Assembly (NCBI RefSeq): GCF_001279775.1
Contig: NZ_LGDG01000015.1
Location: forward strand, 55,729 to 119,728
Length of the DNA: 64,000 nt
Direction of reading: 5' to 3'
From: Streptomyces sp. MMG1533
GTDB lineage: Bacteria > Actinomycetota > Actinomycetes > Streptomycetales > Streptomycetaceae
Every line of letters begins with the position of its first letter. The first letter of the stretch is position 1. The notes beneath the pieces are model-generated. The model was not told the origin of the DNA. It searched no databases and saw only the letters and a list, made by a program, of their open reading frames with translations. The position numbers and the translations under genes are program-made. Below, in pieces: positions 7,909 to 18,933 of this stretch.

Positions 7909-9765
7909 ATGACGATGACCGAGCAGGCCACCGGGGCCAATCACCCGCAGCCGCGGCCCCGATCCGGAGGACAGCAGCCCGCCCCCGAGCACGTCACGGG
8001 TGCGCAGTCCCTCATCCGCTCTCTCGAGGAGGTCGGAGCCGAGACGGTATTCGGCATTCCCGGCGGTGCGATCCTTCCGGCGTACGACCCGCTCATGGAC
8101 TCCACCCGGGTGCGCCACGTCCTGGTCCGGCACGAGCAGGGCGCCGGCCACGCGGCCACCGGTTACGCGCAGGCCACCGGCAAGGTCGGTGTCTGCATGG
8201 CGACCTCCGGCCCGGGTGCGACGAACCTGGTGACGCCGATCGCGGACGCCCACATGGACTCGGTGCCGCTCGTGGCGATCACCGGCCAGGTGGCCTCCAA
8301 GGCGATCGGCACCGACGCCTTCCAGGAGGCGGACATCGTCGGCATCACCATGCCGATCACCAAGCACAACTTCCTGGTCACCAAGGCCGAGGACATCCCG
8401 CGGGTGATCGCGCAGGCGTTCCACATCGCCTCCACCGGCCGCCCCGGCCCGGTCCTGGTCGACATCGCCAAGGACGCCCTCCAGGCGCGGACGACCTTCT
8501 CCTGGCCGCCGGTCATGGACCTGCCCGGCTACCGCCCGGTGACCAAGCCGCACGCCAAGCAGATCCGTGAGGCGGCGAAGCTGATCACCGCCGCCAAGCG
8601 GCCCGTCCTGTACGTCGGCGGCGGCGTCCTGAAGGCCAATGCCACCGCCGAACTGAAGGTCCTCGCAGAACTCACCGGAGCGCCCGTCACCACCACACTG
8701 ATGGCGCTCGGCGCATTCCCCGACAGCCACCCGCTGCACGTGGGAATGCCGGGCATGCACGGTGCGGTCACCGCCGTCACCGCGCTGCAGAAGGCCGACC
8801 TGATCGTCGCCCTCGGAGCCCGCTTCGACGACCGCGTCACCGGCAAGCTGGACAGCTTCGCCCCGTACGCCAAGATCGTCCACGCCGACATCGACCCGGC
8901 GGAGATCGGCAAGAACCGCGCCGCCGACGTGCCGATCGTCGGTGACGCCCGCGAGGTCATCGCCGACCTGGTCCAGGCCGTGCAGAAGGAGCACAGCGAG
9001 GGCCACCGGGGCGACTACAGCGCCTGGTGGAAGGACCTCAACCGCTGGCGCGAGACGTACCCGCTGGGCTACGACCAGCCCGACAACGGCTCGCTGTCCC
9101 CGCAGCAGGTCATCGAGCGCATCGGGCAGCTCGCCCCCGAGGGCACGATCTTCGCGGCGGGCGTGGGCCAGCACCAGATGTGGGCCGCGCACTACATCCA
9201 GTACGAGAAGCCCGCGACCTGGCTGAACTCCGGCGGCGCCGGAACGATGGGCTACGCGGTCCCGGCCGCGATGGGTGCCAAGGCCGGCGCGCCCGCGCAG
9301 ACCGTGTGGGCGGTCGACGGTGACGGCTGCTTCCAGATGACCAATCAGGAGCTCACCACCTGCGCCCTGAACAACATCCCGATCAAGGTCGCCATCATCA
9401 ACAACGGCGCCCTCGGGATGGTCCGCCAGTGGCAGACCCTCTTCTACAACCAGCGGTACTCCAACACCGTGCTGCACAGTGGTCCTGAGGCCACCGGCAA
9501 GGAGCCGAGCGCCGGCACCCGCGTCCCCGACTTCGTGAAGCTGTCGGAGGCCATGGGCTGCTACGCGATCCGCTGCGAGTCCCCGGAGGACCTCGACAAG
9601 GTCATCGAAGAGGCGAACTCCATCAACGACCGCCCCGTCGTGGTCGACTTCATCGTCCACGAGGACGCCATGGTGTGGCCGATGGTCGCCGCCGGCACCT
9701 CCAACGACGAGATCATGGCCGCCCGGGACGTCCGCCCCGACTTCGGCGACAACGAAGACGACTGA
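7909..9765 (+). CDS. ilvB: acetolactate synthase large subunit
   Basis: The 618-residue thiamine-diphosphate enzyme condenses pyruvate with pyruvate (Val/Leu route) or 2-oxobutyrate (Ile route). Visible signatures are the catalytic Glu in [17 protein letters not shown], the flavin/central domain ([30 protein letters not shown]) and the ThDP/Mg site [15 protein letters not shown]...[12 protein letters not shown]. Length fits the family. ATG 7909 follows GAGAAGAG; ATG 7915 is an alternative. First gene of ilvB-ilvN-ilvC, controlled by the leader peptide and terminator upstream. Confidence 0.98.
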   Translation: MTMTEQATGANHPQPRPRSGGQQPAPEHVTGAQSLIRSLEEVGAETVFGIPGGAILPAYDPLMDSTRVRHVLVRHEQGAGHAATGYAQATGKVGVCMATSGPGATNLVTPIADAHMDSVPLVAITGQVASKAIGTDAFQEADIVGITMPITKHNFLVTKAEDIPRVIAQAFHIASTGRPGPVLVDIAKDALQARTTFSWPPVMDLPGYRPVTKPHAKQIREAAKLITAAKRPVLYVGGGVLKANATAELKVLAELTGAPVTTTLMALGAFPDSHPLHVGMPGMHGAVTAVTALQKADLIVALGARFDDRVTGKLDSFAPYAKIVHADIDPAEIGKNRAADVPIVGDAREVIADLVQAVQKEHSEGHRGDYSAWWKDLNRWRETYPLGYDQPDNGSLSPQQVIERIGQLAPEGTIFAAGVGQHQMWAAHYIQYEKPATWLNSGGAGTMGYAVPAAMGAKAGAPAQTVWAVDGDGCFQMTNQELTTCALNNIPIKVAIINNGALGMVRQWQTLFYNQRYSNTVLHSGPEATGKEPSAGTRVPDFVKLSEAMGCYAIRCESPEDLDKVIEEANSINDRPVVVDFIVHEDAMVWPMVAAGTSNDEIMAARDVRPDFGDNEDD

Positions 9766-9785
9766 GCGAGAGAGACCCAAGAGAC

Positions 9786-11433
<1,648 letters not shown>

Positions 11434-11442
11434 GCCGCAGGT

Positions 11443-11473
11443 ACGGGGCCGCAGCGATTCGCTGCGGCCCCGT
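11443..11473 (+). terminator. ilvC terminator hairpin
   Basis: A perfect 13-bp stem, ACGGGGCCGCAGC (11443-11455) with GCTGCGGCCCCGT (11461-11473), and a GATTC loop, lies 10 nt after the ilvC stop. It lacks a U-tract, as is usual in Streptomyces. Confidence 0.85.
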
Positions 11474-11542
11474 CGCCGAACCATCGGTAACCGCTTGTCC
11501 ACGGCGTCCAGCCACGGACGAGTGATCCTTCCGTGGAGGCGC

Positions 11543-11570
11543 AAGACGACCTCCGTCGCGGCACTAGACT
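11543..11570 (+). promoter_or_regulatory. candidate serA promoter
   Basis: A TAGACT -10 hexamer (11565-11570) sits 16 nt after a weak AAGACG -35. Transcription would start near 11576, which is the A of an ATG. That ATG opens a 45-codon upstream ORF which overlaps the serA start in another frame. The promoter is a visual match only. Confidence 0.4.
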
Positions 11571-11681
11571 GCTGCATGACAAACGCGTCGGGCCCACAGC
11601 GTCGTGCGTCTTCCACGCGGCTACCCTCCACCGCCTGCGGCCGTCGGGACGGCCGTCCGCATTGGACCTGTGAGGACTCAC

Positions 11682-13271
11682 GTGAGCTCGAAACCTGTCG
11701 TACTCATCGCTGAAGAGCTGTCGCCCGCGACCGTCGACGCCCTGGGCCCGGACTTCGAGATCCGGCACGCCAACGGCGCGGACCGGGCCGAGCTGCTGCC
11801 CGCCATCGCCGACGTCGACGCGATCCTGATCCGTTCGGCCACCAAGGTCGACGCCGAGGCCGTCGCCGCCGCCGGCAAGCTGAAGGTCGTCGCACGAGCC
11901 GGCGTCGGCCTGGACAACGTCGACGTCTCCGCCGCCACCAAGGCCGGCGTCATGGTCGTCAACGCCCCCACCTCGAACATCGTGACCGCCGCCGAGCTGG
12001 CCTGCGGTCTGCTGCTGGCCACCGCGCGCCACATTCCGCAGGCCAACACCGCGCTGAAGAACGGCGAGTGGAAGCGCAGCAAGTACACGGGCGTCGAGCT
12101 CGCGGAGAAGACCCTCGGTGTCGTGGGTCTGGGCCGTATCGGCGCGCTCGTCGCCCAGCGGATGTCGGCCTTCGGCATGAAGGTCGTCGCCTACGACCCC
12201 TACGTGCAGCCCGCCCGGGCCGCGCAGATGGGCGTCAAGGTGCTGTCGCTGGACGAGCTGCTCGAGGTCGCCGACTTCATCACCGTGCACCTGCCGAAGA
12301 CCCCCGAGACCCTCGGTCTCATCGGCCACGAGGCGCTGCACAAGGTCAAGCCGTCGGTGCGCATCGTCAACGCCGCGCGCGGCGGGATCGTCGACGAGGA
12401 GGCGCTGTACTCGGCGCTCAAGGAGGGCCGCGTCGCCGGCGCCGGCCTGGACGTGTACGCGAAGGAGCCGTGCACGGACTCCCCGCTGTTCGAGCTGGAC
12501 CAGGTCGTGTGCACCCCGCACCTCGGCGCTTCGACCGACGAGGCGCAGGAGAAGGCCGGTATCGCCGTCGCCAAGTCGGTGCGGCTGGCTCTCGCCGGTG
12601 AGCTGGTCCCGGACGCGGTGAACGTCCAGGGCGGCGTCATCGCCGAGGACGTCAAGCCGGGTCTGCCGCTCGCCGAGCGCCTCGGCCGTATCTTCACGGC
12701 GCTCGCCGGTGAGGTCGCGGTCCGTCTCGACGTCGAGGTGTACGGCGAGATCACCCAGCACGACGTGAAGGTGCTGGAGCTCAGCGCCCTCAAGGGTGTC
12801 TTCGAGGACGTCGTCGACGAGACGGTGTCGTACGTCAACGCCCCGCTGTTCGCCCAGGAGCGCGGTGTCGAGGTGCGCCTGACGACCAGCTCGGAGTCCG
12901 CCGACCACCGCAACGTGGTGACCGTGCGCGGCACGCTCGGCAGCGGCGAGGAGGTGGCGGTCTCCGGCACGCTGGCCGGCCCGAAGCACCTGCAGAAGCT
13001 CGTCGCCGTCGGCGAGTACGACGTCGACCTCGCGCTCGCCGACCACATGGTCGTCCTGCGGTACGAGGACCGTCCGGGCGTCGTCGGCACGGTGGGTCGT
13101 GTCTTCGGCGAGGCCGGCATCAACATCGCCGGCATGCAGGTGTCGCGTGCGGTGGCCGGCGGCGAGGCGCTGGCCGTCCTGACCGTGGACGACACGGTGC
13201 CCGCCGGGGTGCTGGCGGAGGTCGCGGAGGAGATCGGCGCGACGTCCGCTCGCGCGGTGAACCTGGTCTGA
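11682..13271 (+). CDS. serA: D-3-phosphoglycerate dehydrogenase
   Basis: GTG 11682 gives a 529-residue product (VSSKPVVLIAEELSPATVDA), the usual length for actinobacterial type I SerA, with a GAGG upstream; an earlier in-frame start looks unlikely. Visible parts are the NAD motif VGLGRIGALVAQRM, Arg in IVNAARGGIVDEEA, Glu in VYAKEPC and His in CTPHLGASTDEA. An intervening domain (EVYGEITQHDVKVLELSALK) and a C-terminal ACT domain (VVLRYEDRPGVVGTVGRVFG...INIAGMQVSR) follow, which usually give serine feedback control. It commits 3-phosphoglycerate to serine synthesis. Confidence 0.96.
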   Translation: MSSKPVVLIAEELSPATVDALGPDFEIRHANGADRAELLPAIADVDAILIRSATKVDAEAVAAAGKLKVVARAGVGLDNVDVSAATKAGVMVVNAPTSNIVTAAELACGLLLATARHIPQANTALKNGEWKRSKYTGVELAEKTLGVVGLGRIGALVAQRMSAFGMKVVAYDPYVQPARAAQMGVKVLSLDELLEVADFITVHLPKTPETLGLIGHEALHKVKPSVRIVNAARGGIVDEEALYSALKEGRVAGAGLDVYAKEPCTDSPLFELDQVVCTPHLGASTDEAQEKAGIAVAKSVRLALAGELVPDAVNVQGGVIAEDVKPGLPLAERLGRIFTALAGEVAVRLDVEVYGEITQHDVKVLELSALKGVFEDVVDETVSYVNAPLFAQERGVEVRLTTSSESADHRNVVTVRGTLGSGEEVAVSGTLAGPKHLQKLVAVGEYDVDLALADHMVVLRYEDRPGVVGTVGRVFGEAGINIAGMQVSRAVAGGEALAVLTVDDTVPAGVLAEVAEEIGATSARAVNLV

Positions 13272-13283
13272 CGCTTCACGGCA

Positions 13284-13325
13284 AGAAGCCGGGTGGGCCG
13301 AGATTCCTCGGCCCACCCGGCTTCT
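13284..13325. terminator. bidirectional terminator between serA and the MFS gene
   Basis: A perfect ~19-bp stem (AGAAGCCGGGTGGGCCGAG at 13284-13302 with its complement at 13307-13325) and a short ATTC loop lies 12 nt after serA and 1 nt before the stop of the convergent MFS gene. It can serve both transcripts. Confidence 0.9.
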
Positions 13326-13326
13326 G

Positions 13327-14862
13327 TCATGCCGTCACCTTGTCCGGCTCCTTGTCCGGCTCCGGAGTCTCCTCCCGTACCCGGACCCGCCGCAGCGTCA
13401 CAGCCGCCAGCCCGGCCGCTGCCAGGAGTACGACCGCCCCCGCGATCGCCGCCGCCTGCATCCCACTGGTGAACGCCTCCCGGGCGGTGGTCGCCAGCCC
13501 CGGCACGTGCTCGGCGACCGCCAGCGCCCCGCCCAGCGTCTCGCGGGCCGCATCCGGTGCCGATCCCGGCATCTCGTGGCGGTAGATCGCCGTACCGACG
13601 GAGCCGAGGACGGCCATGCCGAGGGCGCCGCCGAACTCGGTGCCCGTCTCCAGGAGGGAGGACGCGGAGCCCGCACGCTCGGCCGGGGCGGTGCCGATCG
13701 CCAGGTCCGTCATCTGGGAGATGACCATGACGATTCCGGAGGCGAGGACGCCGCAGGCGACCAGCACCAGCCACATCGAGTCGGTACCGGCGAAGGCGAG
13801 CACGACGTAGCCGCTCGCGCCGATGACGAAGCCGGCCGTCACCACGTGGGCGCGGTGGACGCCCTTGTGGACCAGGGCGGTGGCCAGCGGGGCCATCATG
13901 CCGATCGGCACCGAGGGGAGCAGCGCCCACAGGGCGGCCTCCAGGGCGCTCTTGCCCAGCACCGACTGCAGGTACTGCGTGGTGAAGAACGCCGACCCCA
14001 TCATGCCGAACGCGGAGATCAGGTTGAGGACGACGGCGGGGGCGAAGCCGTGCCCGCGGAACAGGGCGGGGGAGATCATCGGTGAGGCCGTCGTGCGCTG
14101 GCGGTGGACGAAGAGGGCGGCGAAGAGCAGGCCGACGGTGATCGAGAGGACGTACCGGACGTTCCAGCCCTCGGAGGGCAGCTCCTTCAGGCCGTAGATC
14201 ACGGGCAGTACGGCGGCCATGGACAGGGGGACGCTCGGCCAGTCGAAGCGGCCGGGGTCGGGGTCCCTGGACTCGGGGAGCAGGATCGGGCCGAGGACGA
14301 GCAGCAGCGCCATCGCGGGCAGGTTGACCAGGAAGACCGAGCCCCACCAGAAGTACTCGACCAGGACACCGCTCATGACCGAGCCGAGTGCGATGCCGGC
14401 GGTCATCACGCCGGACCACATGCCGATCGCCTTCGCACGCTGGGCGGGGTCGGTGAACATGGTGCGGATCAGGGCCATCGTCGAGGGCATCAGGGTCGCG
14501 CCGCCGATGCCGAGGATCGCGCGGGCCGCGATGAGGGTCTCGGCGCTGTTCGCGTACGCGGCGACCAGTGAGGCGGCGCCGAAGGCGGCCGCGCCGCCGA
14601 GCAGCAGCTTGCGGCGGCCGATGCGGTCGCCCAGCGAGCCCATCGTCATCAGCAGGCCGGCCAGGACGAACGCGTAGATGTCGAGGATCCACAGCTGCTG
14701 GGTGCCGCTCGGCTCCAGGTCCGCGCTGATCGCCGGGATGGCGAAGTAGAGCACCGAGACGTCCATGGAGACCAGGAGCAGCGGAAGCATCAGCACGGCG
14801 AGGGCGGTCCACTCGCGCCGCCCGGCCCTGGGGCCCGCGGTAGGGCTCGTCGAAGTCGTCAT
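13327..14862 (-). CDS. MFS drug-efflux transporter, 14-TM (EmrB/QacA-like)
   Basis: The 511-residue protein has about 14 hydrophobic segments and DHA2-family motifs: MDVSVLYFAIPAISADL near the N-terminus, GSLGDRIGRRKLLLGGAAAF (motif A) and a long C-terminal helix set ending in a charged tail (RVREETPEPDKEPDKVTA). It probably exports hydrophobic drugs by proton antiport. It is divergent from a TetR-type gene, with a shared 96-nt region carrying repeated TTGTCTA sequences. The TetR protein very likely represses it. Confidence 0.9.
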   Translation of the reverse strand: MTTSTSPTAGPRAGRREWTALAVLMLPLLLVSMDVSVLYFAIPAISADLEPSGTQQLWILDIYAFVLAGLLMTMGSLGDRIGRRKLLLGGAAAFGAASLVAAYANSAETLIAARAILGIGGATLMPSTMALIRTMFTDPAQRAKAIGMWSGVMTAGIALGSVMSGVLVEYFWWGSVFLVNLPAMALLLVLGPILLPESRDPDPGRFDWPSVPLSMAAVLPVIYGLKELPSEGWNVRYVLSITVGLLFAALFVHRQRTTASPMISPALFRGHGFAPAVVLNLISAFGMMGSAFFTTQYLQSVLGKSALEAALWALLPSVPIGMMAPLATALVHKGVHRAHVVTAGFVIGASGYVVLAFAGTDSMWLVLVACGVLASGIVMVISQMTDLAIGTAPAERAGSASSLLETGTEFGGALGMAVLGSVGTAIYRHEMPGSAPDAARETLGGALAVAEHVPGLATTAREAFTSGMQAAAIAGAVVLLAAAGLAAVTLRRVRVREETPEPDKEPDKVTA

Positions 14863-14890
14863 GCCGAGGACTGTACGAGCGTATAAAACG

Positions 14891-14928
14891 CTTGTCTAGT
14901 ACGCATGTATAGATCGGTTGTCTAAGAC
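14891..14928. promoter_or_regulatory. putative TetR operator between the MFS and TetR genes
   Basis: Two TTGTCTA direct repeats (14892-14898 and 14918-14924) lie in the divergent gap. The second is part of the palindrome GTCTAAGAC (14920-14928), and the first belongs to the similar but imperfect GTCTAGTAC. This spacing and symmetry fit a TetR-family binding site that controls both genes. Confidence 0.5.
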
Positions 14929-14958
14929 GGCCGTATGAATCCGGGTAGGCTTGCGCGC

Positions 14959-15549
14959 ATGGGACATCGTGAGGATCTGCTCGAAGGCGCCAAGCGCTGC
15001 CTCCTGCAGAAGGGCTTCGCGCGCACGACGGCACGCGACATCGTGAAGGAGTCGGGGACGAACCTGGCGTCCATCGGCTACCACTACGGCTCGAAGGACG
15101 CGCTGCTGGTGCAGGCGTATGTCTCCCTGGTCGAGGCCACGGGACACCGCTTCGAGCCCGGCGGGGAGGGGGAGGCCGCGATGTCGACGCCCCCCGGCTC
15201 GCTCGAGCGCTTCCAGGAGGTGTGGGCGAACATCATCAACGCGGTGGCCGAGTCACCGGCGATCTGGCTGCTGAGCTTCGAGCTGATCCTCCAGGGCGAC
15301 CGGCTGCCGGAGGTGCGCCGGATGCTCGCCGCGGCGCAGGACCAGGGCATGTCGGGGCTGCTGCCCCTGTTCAACGGCATTCCGGAGGAGGAGCAGAGCA
15401 GGGACACCATCGACACCGAGGGCCGCCTCTACCAGACCCTCCTCCAGGGGCTCATGGTGCAGTGGGTCTTCGACCCGGACACGGCGACCTCCGCCGAGCA
15501 GCTCACGGAGGGCCTACGGCGGCTGGCCGCGGGCATCAAGAACCGCTGA
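14959..15549 (+). CDS. TetR-family transcriptional regulator
   Basis: ATG 14959 (MGHREDLLEGAKRCLLQKGF) starts a ~196-residue repressor; ATG 14935 is an in-frame alternative. The N-terminal helix-turn-helix is clear: ARTTARDIVKESGTNLASIG then YHYGSKDALLVQAYVSL. The C-terminal ligand domain (LLSFELILQGDRLPEVRRML, LYQTLLQGLMVQWVFDPD) resembles TetR_C of drug-responsive regulators. It is divergent from the 14-TM efflux gene and presumably controls it. Its 3' end overlaps the convergent ABC ATPase gene by 14 nt. Confidence 0.88.
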   Translation: MGHREDLLEGAKRCLLQKGFARTTARDIVKESGTNLASIGYHYGSKDALLVQAYVSLVEATGHRFEPGGEGEAAMSTPPGSLERFQEVWANIINAVAESPAIWLLSFELILQGDRLPEVRRMLAAAQDQGMSGLLPLFNGIPEEEQSRDTIDTEGRLYQTLLQGLMVQWVFDPDTATSAEQLTEGLRRLAAGIKNR

Positions 15550-16210
15550 CCCGCCCGTCCCGCATCTGAAGCACCCGGTCCGCGAAGTGCCGTACGACCG
15601 CCCGGTCGTGACAGATGAACAGATACCCGAGCCCCAGCTCGTCCTGGAGATCGGCGAGCAGGTTCAGGACGCCCGCCCGCACGGACGGGTCCAGGGCCGA
15701 CACCGGTTCGTCGAGGACCAGCAGGCGCGGCTCGGAGGCGAGCGCGCGGGCGATGCCGGCGCGCTGGCACTGGCCGCCGGACAGCTCGTGCGGGCGGCGG
15801 TCGCCGTACGAGGGGTCGAGGCCGACCCGGTCGAGGAGTTCGGCCACGCGGGCGGGGCCGCCTTCCGCGCTCCAGCGGCCCTGCACCTTCAGCGGTTCCG
15901 CGACCGCGTCGCGGATGCGGTGGCGGGGGCTGAGGGAGCCGTACGGATCCTGGAAGACGGGCTGCATGCGCGGGCGCAGGGGGCGCAGTTCGCGTTCGGT
16001 GAGGATGGTCAACTCCCGGCCTTCGAAGCGGACTTCGCCGCCGTCCGGGCGGCGCAGCCGGAGCACGGCCAGGGCGGTGGAGGTCTTGCCGCAGCCGGAG
16101 GGGCCGTTGAGGGCGAGGGTCTCTCCCGCGCGCAGCGCGAAGGAGACGTGGTCCACCGCCGTCACCGAGCCGTGGCGGACGACCAGGTCGCGGACGTCAA
16201 GAAGAGACAT
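15536..16210 (-). CDS. peptide/metal-type ABC transporter ATP-binding protein (DppF-like)
   Basis: The 224-residue ATPase has Walker A GPSGCGKTS, signature LSGGQCQRAGIARAL, Walker B LLVLDEPVSALD and the switch His in FICHDRAVV. Q-loop sequence FQDPYGSLSPRHRI is typical of the oligopeptide/nickel family. It is shorter than most DppF/OppF proteins and lacks the C-terminal oligopeptide extension. It is the last of four genes (binding protein, fused permease, two ATPases), starts within the end of the previous ATPase gene (14-nt overlap) and powers the importer from the cytoplasmic side. Confidence 0.9.
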   Translation of the reverse strand: MSLLDVRDLVVRHGSVTAVDHVSFALRAGETLALNGPSGCGKTSTALAVLRLRRPDGGEVRFEGRELTILTERELRPLRPRMQPVFQDPYGSLSPRHRIRDAVAEPLKVQGRWSAEGGPARVAELLDRVGLDPSYGDRRPHELSGGQCQRAGIARALASEPRLLVLDEPVSALDPSVRAGVLNLLADLQDELGLGYLFICHDRAVVRHFADRVLQMRDGRVSGS

Positions 16211-17186
16211 GCGGCTTCTCCGAGAACAACTCGACGGCGGGGTGCGGGACGTCGGCCCACCGGTGGCAGGCGACCAGCCGTTCGTCCACCGGGCGGGGCT
16301 CCGGCTCCTCGTGGCGGCAGATGTCCGCCGCGAGCGGGCAACGCGGGGCGAAGGCGCAGCCCGGCAAGAGCGTGCCCGGGGCGGGTGGTGTGCCGGGAAG
16401 GGCGGGCAGGCGGGAGCCGGCGGGGACCGACTGGGGGAGGGACGCCAGCAGGCCTGCCGTATAGGGGGCCGACGGGCGGGTCAACACCTCCTGCGCCGGG
16501 CCGAGTTCGGTCAGGCGCCCGGCGTACATCACCAACGCGCGGTCCGCGTGCTGTCGTACGACGTCCAGATCGTGGGTGACCAGGACGAGCGCCGCCCCGA
16601 CCGCCTCGCGCTGTTCGCCGAGGACGCGCAGGACCCGGTCCCGGCGTTCCTCGTCCAGCGCGGTGGTCGGTTCGTCGGCGACGAGGACGTCGGGTTCGTT
16701 GATCGTCGCCATCGCGATGACCGCCCGTTGCCGCATGCCGCCGGAGAACTCGTGCGGGTAGGCGCGGGCCTTGCGCACGGCGTCCGGGATGCCGACGCGG
16801 TCGAGCGCCGCGACCGCACGGGCCCGGGCCTTTGTGCGGGAGACGCGGGCCACCGACCGTACGGCGGCGGCGAGTTGGTCGCCCACCCGGTGCACGGGGG
16901 AGAGTGCGGAGAGGGCGTCCTGCGGGACGAGGGCGATGCGGCGGCCGCGCTGGGCGGCGAGGTCGGTCCCGCTCTCGCCGAGCAGTCGTATGCTCCCGCT
17001 CGTTGTCGCACCCGGCGGCAGCATGCCCAGCAGAGCGCGAGCGGTGAGGGACTTGCCCGCGCCGGACTCGCCCACCACGGCGAGGACTTCGCGCGGGCGG
17101 ACGTCGAACGACAGGCCGCGGACCGCCTCGATGCCGTCGAAGGCGATACGGAGATCGCGTACCGAGAGCAGCGCCTCAGACTCCAA
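16197..17186 (-). CDS. peptide/metal-type ABC transporter ATP-binding protein (DppD-like)
   Basis: TTG 17186 (LESEALLSVRDLRIAFDGIE) is preferred because AAGGAGG sits 6 nt upstream; GTG 17210 is an in-frame alternative. The ~329-residue protein has Walker A GESGAGKSL, Q-loop VPQDALSALSPVHRV, signature FSGGMRQRAVIAMA, Walker B VLVADEPTTALD and VTHDLDVV. The C-terminal oligopeptide-transporter extension carries a conserved Cys cluster (GCAFAPRCPLAADICRHEEP...LVACHRW). The start overlaps the permease stop, so translation is probably coupled. Confidence 0.9.
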   Translation of the reverse strand: MESEALLSVRDLRIAFDGIEAVRGLSFDVRPREVLAVVGESGAGKSLTARALLGMLPPGATTSGSIRLLGESGTDLAAQRGRRIALVPQDALSALSPVHRVGDQLAAAVRSVARVSRTKARARAVAALDRVGIPDAVRKARAYPHEFSGGMRQRAVIAMATINEPDVLVADEPTTALDEERRDRVLRVLGEQREAVGAALVLVTHDLDVVRQHADRALVMYAGRLTELGPAQEVLTRPSAPYTAGLLASLPQSVPAGSRLPALPGTPPAPGTLLPGCAFAPRCPLAADICRHEEPEPRPVDERLVACHRWADVPHPAVELFSEKPHVSS

Positions 17187-18933
17187 CGGGGGCCTCCTTC
17201 TTGGTGACACGCGGTGCTGTCCGACGACGGCCCTGTGCGTACGCCGCTCCCGACACCGCCAGACCGGCGAGCAGGGCCAGTGCCACCGCCGGGGCGAGGG
17301 CCGCCCACGGGGCGCGTTCCACGTAGGCGCGGGACTCGTCCAGGAGCAGACCCCACTCGGGGGCGGGCGGCTGCGCGCCGAGGCCCAGGAAGCCGAGGGA
17401 GGCCAGGGCGAGGGCGATGCCGGGCAGCCGGAGGAGGGCGTGCCGGGCGACGGGCGCGGCCACCGACGGGAGGACGTGCCGGGTGAGGATCCACAACGGG
17501 GTTGCCCCGATGGCCCGTTGGGCGACGAGGAAGGAGGACGCCCGGACCTCCTGGACCAGCGCCGCCGCGTGCGAGGCCAGTGGCGGCCAGGAGATCAGCG
17601 CGACCGCGAGGGCCGCCCCGCCGGTGCCGGGTCCGGCCGCCGCGGCGACGAGGATGCCGACGATCACCGGGGGCAGGGCGTTCGCGATGTCCGCCGCGCC
17701 GGCCGCGACACCGGGCAGGAAGCCGAGCGCCAGTGCGACCAGCAGGCTCAGCAGGCATACGGCCGCTGCCGTGCCGACCGTCGGGGCCGCGCCGTGCCCG
17801 AGCCGGGCGAGCACGTCCCGGCCGAGGCCGTCGGTGCCGAGCGGGTGCGCCCAGGAGGGCGCGGCCAGGCGGGCGGTCGTGTCCACGCTGTACGGGTCGC
17901 GCAGCAGTCCCTGGCCGATGGTCACGGTCAGCACGGTGAGCAGCGTCAACGGGATCGCCGGGTGGGTACGGACCGGCCGCACCGGCGGCAGTGACAACCC
18001 GGCGTCGCGCAGGGCCGGGCCCAGCAGCCGACGCCGTACGAGAGCCGCTGCCGCGCCCGCCACCAGTCCGAGCAGTAGCAGCGAGAGAACCGCGCCCTGG
18101 AGCAGCGGCAGGTCCTGGGACTTGGCCGCGCCGAGCGCCGTACGGCCGATGCCGGGCACCGCGAACACGGTCTCGACGGCGACCGCGCCACCGGTCAGCC
18201 CCACGGCCACCATCCCGAACTGCGGTACCAGCGGCGGCAGTACGCGCTTGAGCGCGGCCGCCGAGATGCCGCGCCGACCGACTCCGGCGCCCCGCCACAG
18301 CTCCACCCACCGCTCGTCCAGCACGGCGGGCAGCGCGTCCGCGACCAGCCGGCCCAGCAGACCGCCCGCCGGGACGCCGAGGGCGAGCGCGGGCAGCACC
18401 ATGTACTGCGGGCCCTGCCAGCCGGACGTCGGCAGCCACCCCAGCCACACCCCGCACACCAGCAACGCGACGGTGGCCAGCAGGAACTCAGGCAGCGCCG
18501 CCGCCATCGCGGCCCACGCCCCCGCCGACCCGCGCCCCCGCACCAGCACGGGCCCGGCCAGCGCGCACGCCAGCAGCACCGCGACCGCGAAGGCCGCGCC
18601 CATCAGCCCGAGCGACACCTGAAGCCCGGAGGTGACGGACGGCAGGACGTCGGTGCCGGAGACCCAGGACGTGCCGAGGTCCCCGCGCAGCAGGTCCGAC
18701 GCCCAGTTCCCCAGCAGGGAAAGGGGACCCGCGTCGAGGCCGAGATCCTGTCGTACGGCGTCCAGGGCCTCCTTCGTGGGCTCCTGCTCGGCGGAGCGGG
18801 CCCGCAGGACCGTGAGGGCGGGGTCCCTGCCGGAGAGCCAGGGCAACAGGCCGACGGTTGTCAGGACGGCGAGGAGACACAGGAGCCGGGTGAGCGCCGC
18901 CGGGCTCACCAACCCCTTCGCAGGTGAGGTCAC
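17176..18933 (-). CDS. fused two-domain ABC permease (DppB-DppC in one chain)
   Basis: One uninterrupted ~585-residue ORF contains two complete permease modules. The first (LSGRDPALTVLRARSAEQEP ... LQVSLGLMGAAFAVAVLL ... VFAVPGIGRTALGAA) is DppB-like. The second (RLAAPSWAHPLGTDGLGRDV ... LASLGFLGLGAQPPAPEWGL) is DppC-like. The EAA-type loops are WRGAGVGRRGISAAALKRVL and RAIGATPLWILTRHVLPSV. In most relatives these are separate genes. The start GTG 18933 overlaps the binding-protein stop (GTGA). It forms the membrane channel for the importer encoded around it. Confidence 0.88.
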   Translation of the reverse strand: MTSPAKGLVSPAALTRLLCLLAVLTTVGLLPWLSGRDPALTVLRARSAEQEPTKEALDAVRQDLGLDAGPLSLLGNWASDLLRGDLGTSWVSGTDVLPSVTSGLQVSLGLMGAAFAVAVLLACALAGPVLVRGRGSAGAWAAMAAALPEFLLATVALLVCGVWLGWLPTSGWQGPQYMVLPALALGVPAGGLLGRLVADALPAVLDERWVELWRGAGVGRRGISAAALKRVLPPLVPQFGMVAVGLTGGAVAVETVFAVPGIGRTALGAAKSQDLPLLQGAVLSLLLLGLVAGAAAALVRRRLLGPALRDAGLSLPPVRPVRTHPAIPLTLLTVLTVTIGQGLLRDPYSVDTTARLAAPSWAHPLGTDGLGRDVLARLGHGAAPTVGTAAAVCLLSLLVALALGFLPGVAAGAADIANALPPVIVGILVAAAAGPGTGGAALAVALISWPPLASHAAALVQEVRASSFLVAQRAIGATPLWILTRHVLPSVAAPVARHALLRLPGIALALASLGFLGLGAQPPAPEWGLLLDESRAYVERAPWAALAPAVALALLAGLAVSGAAYAQGRRRTAPRVTKKEAPVGV

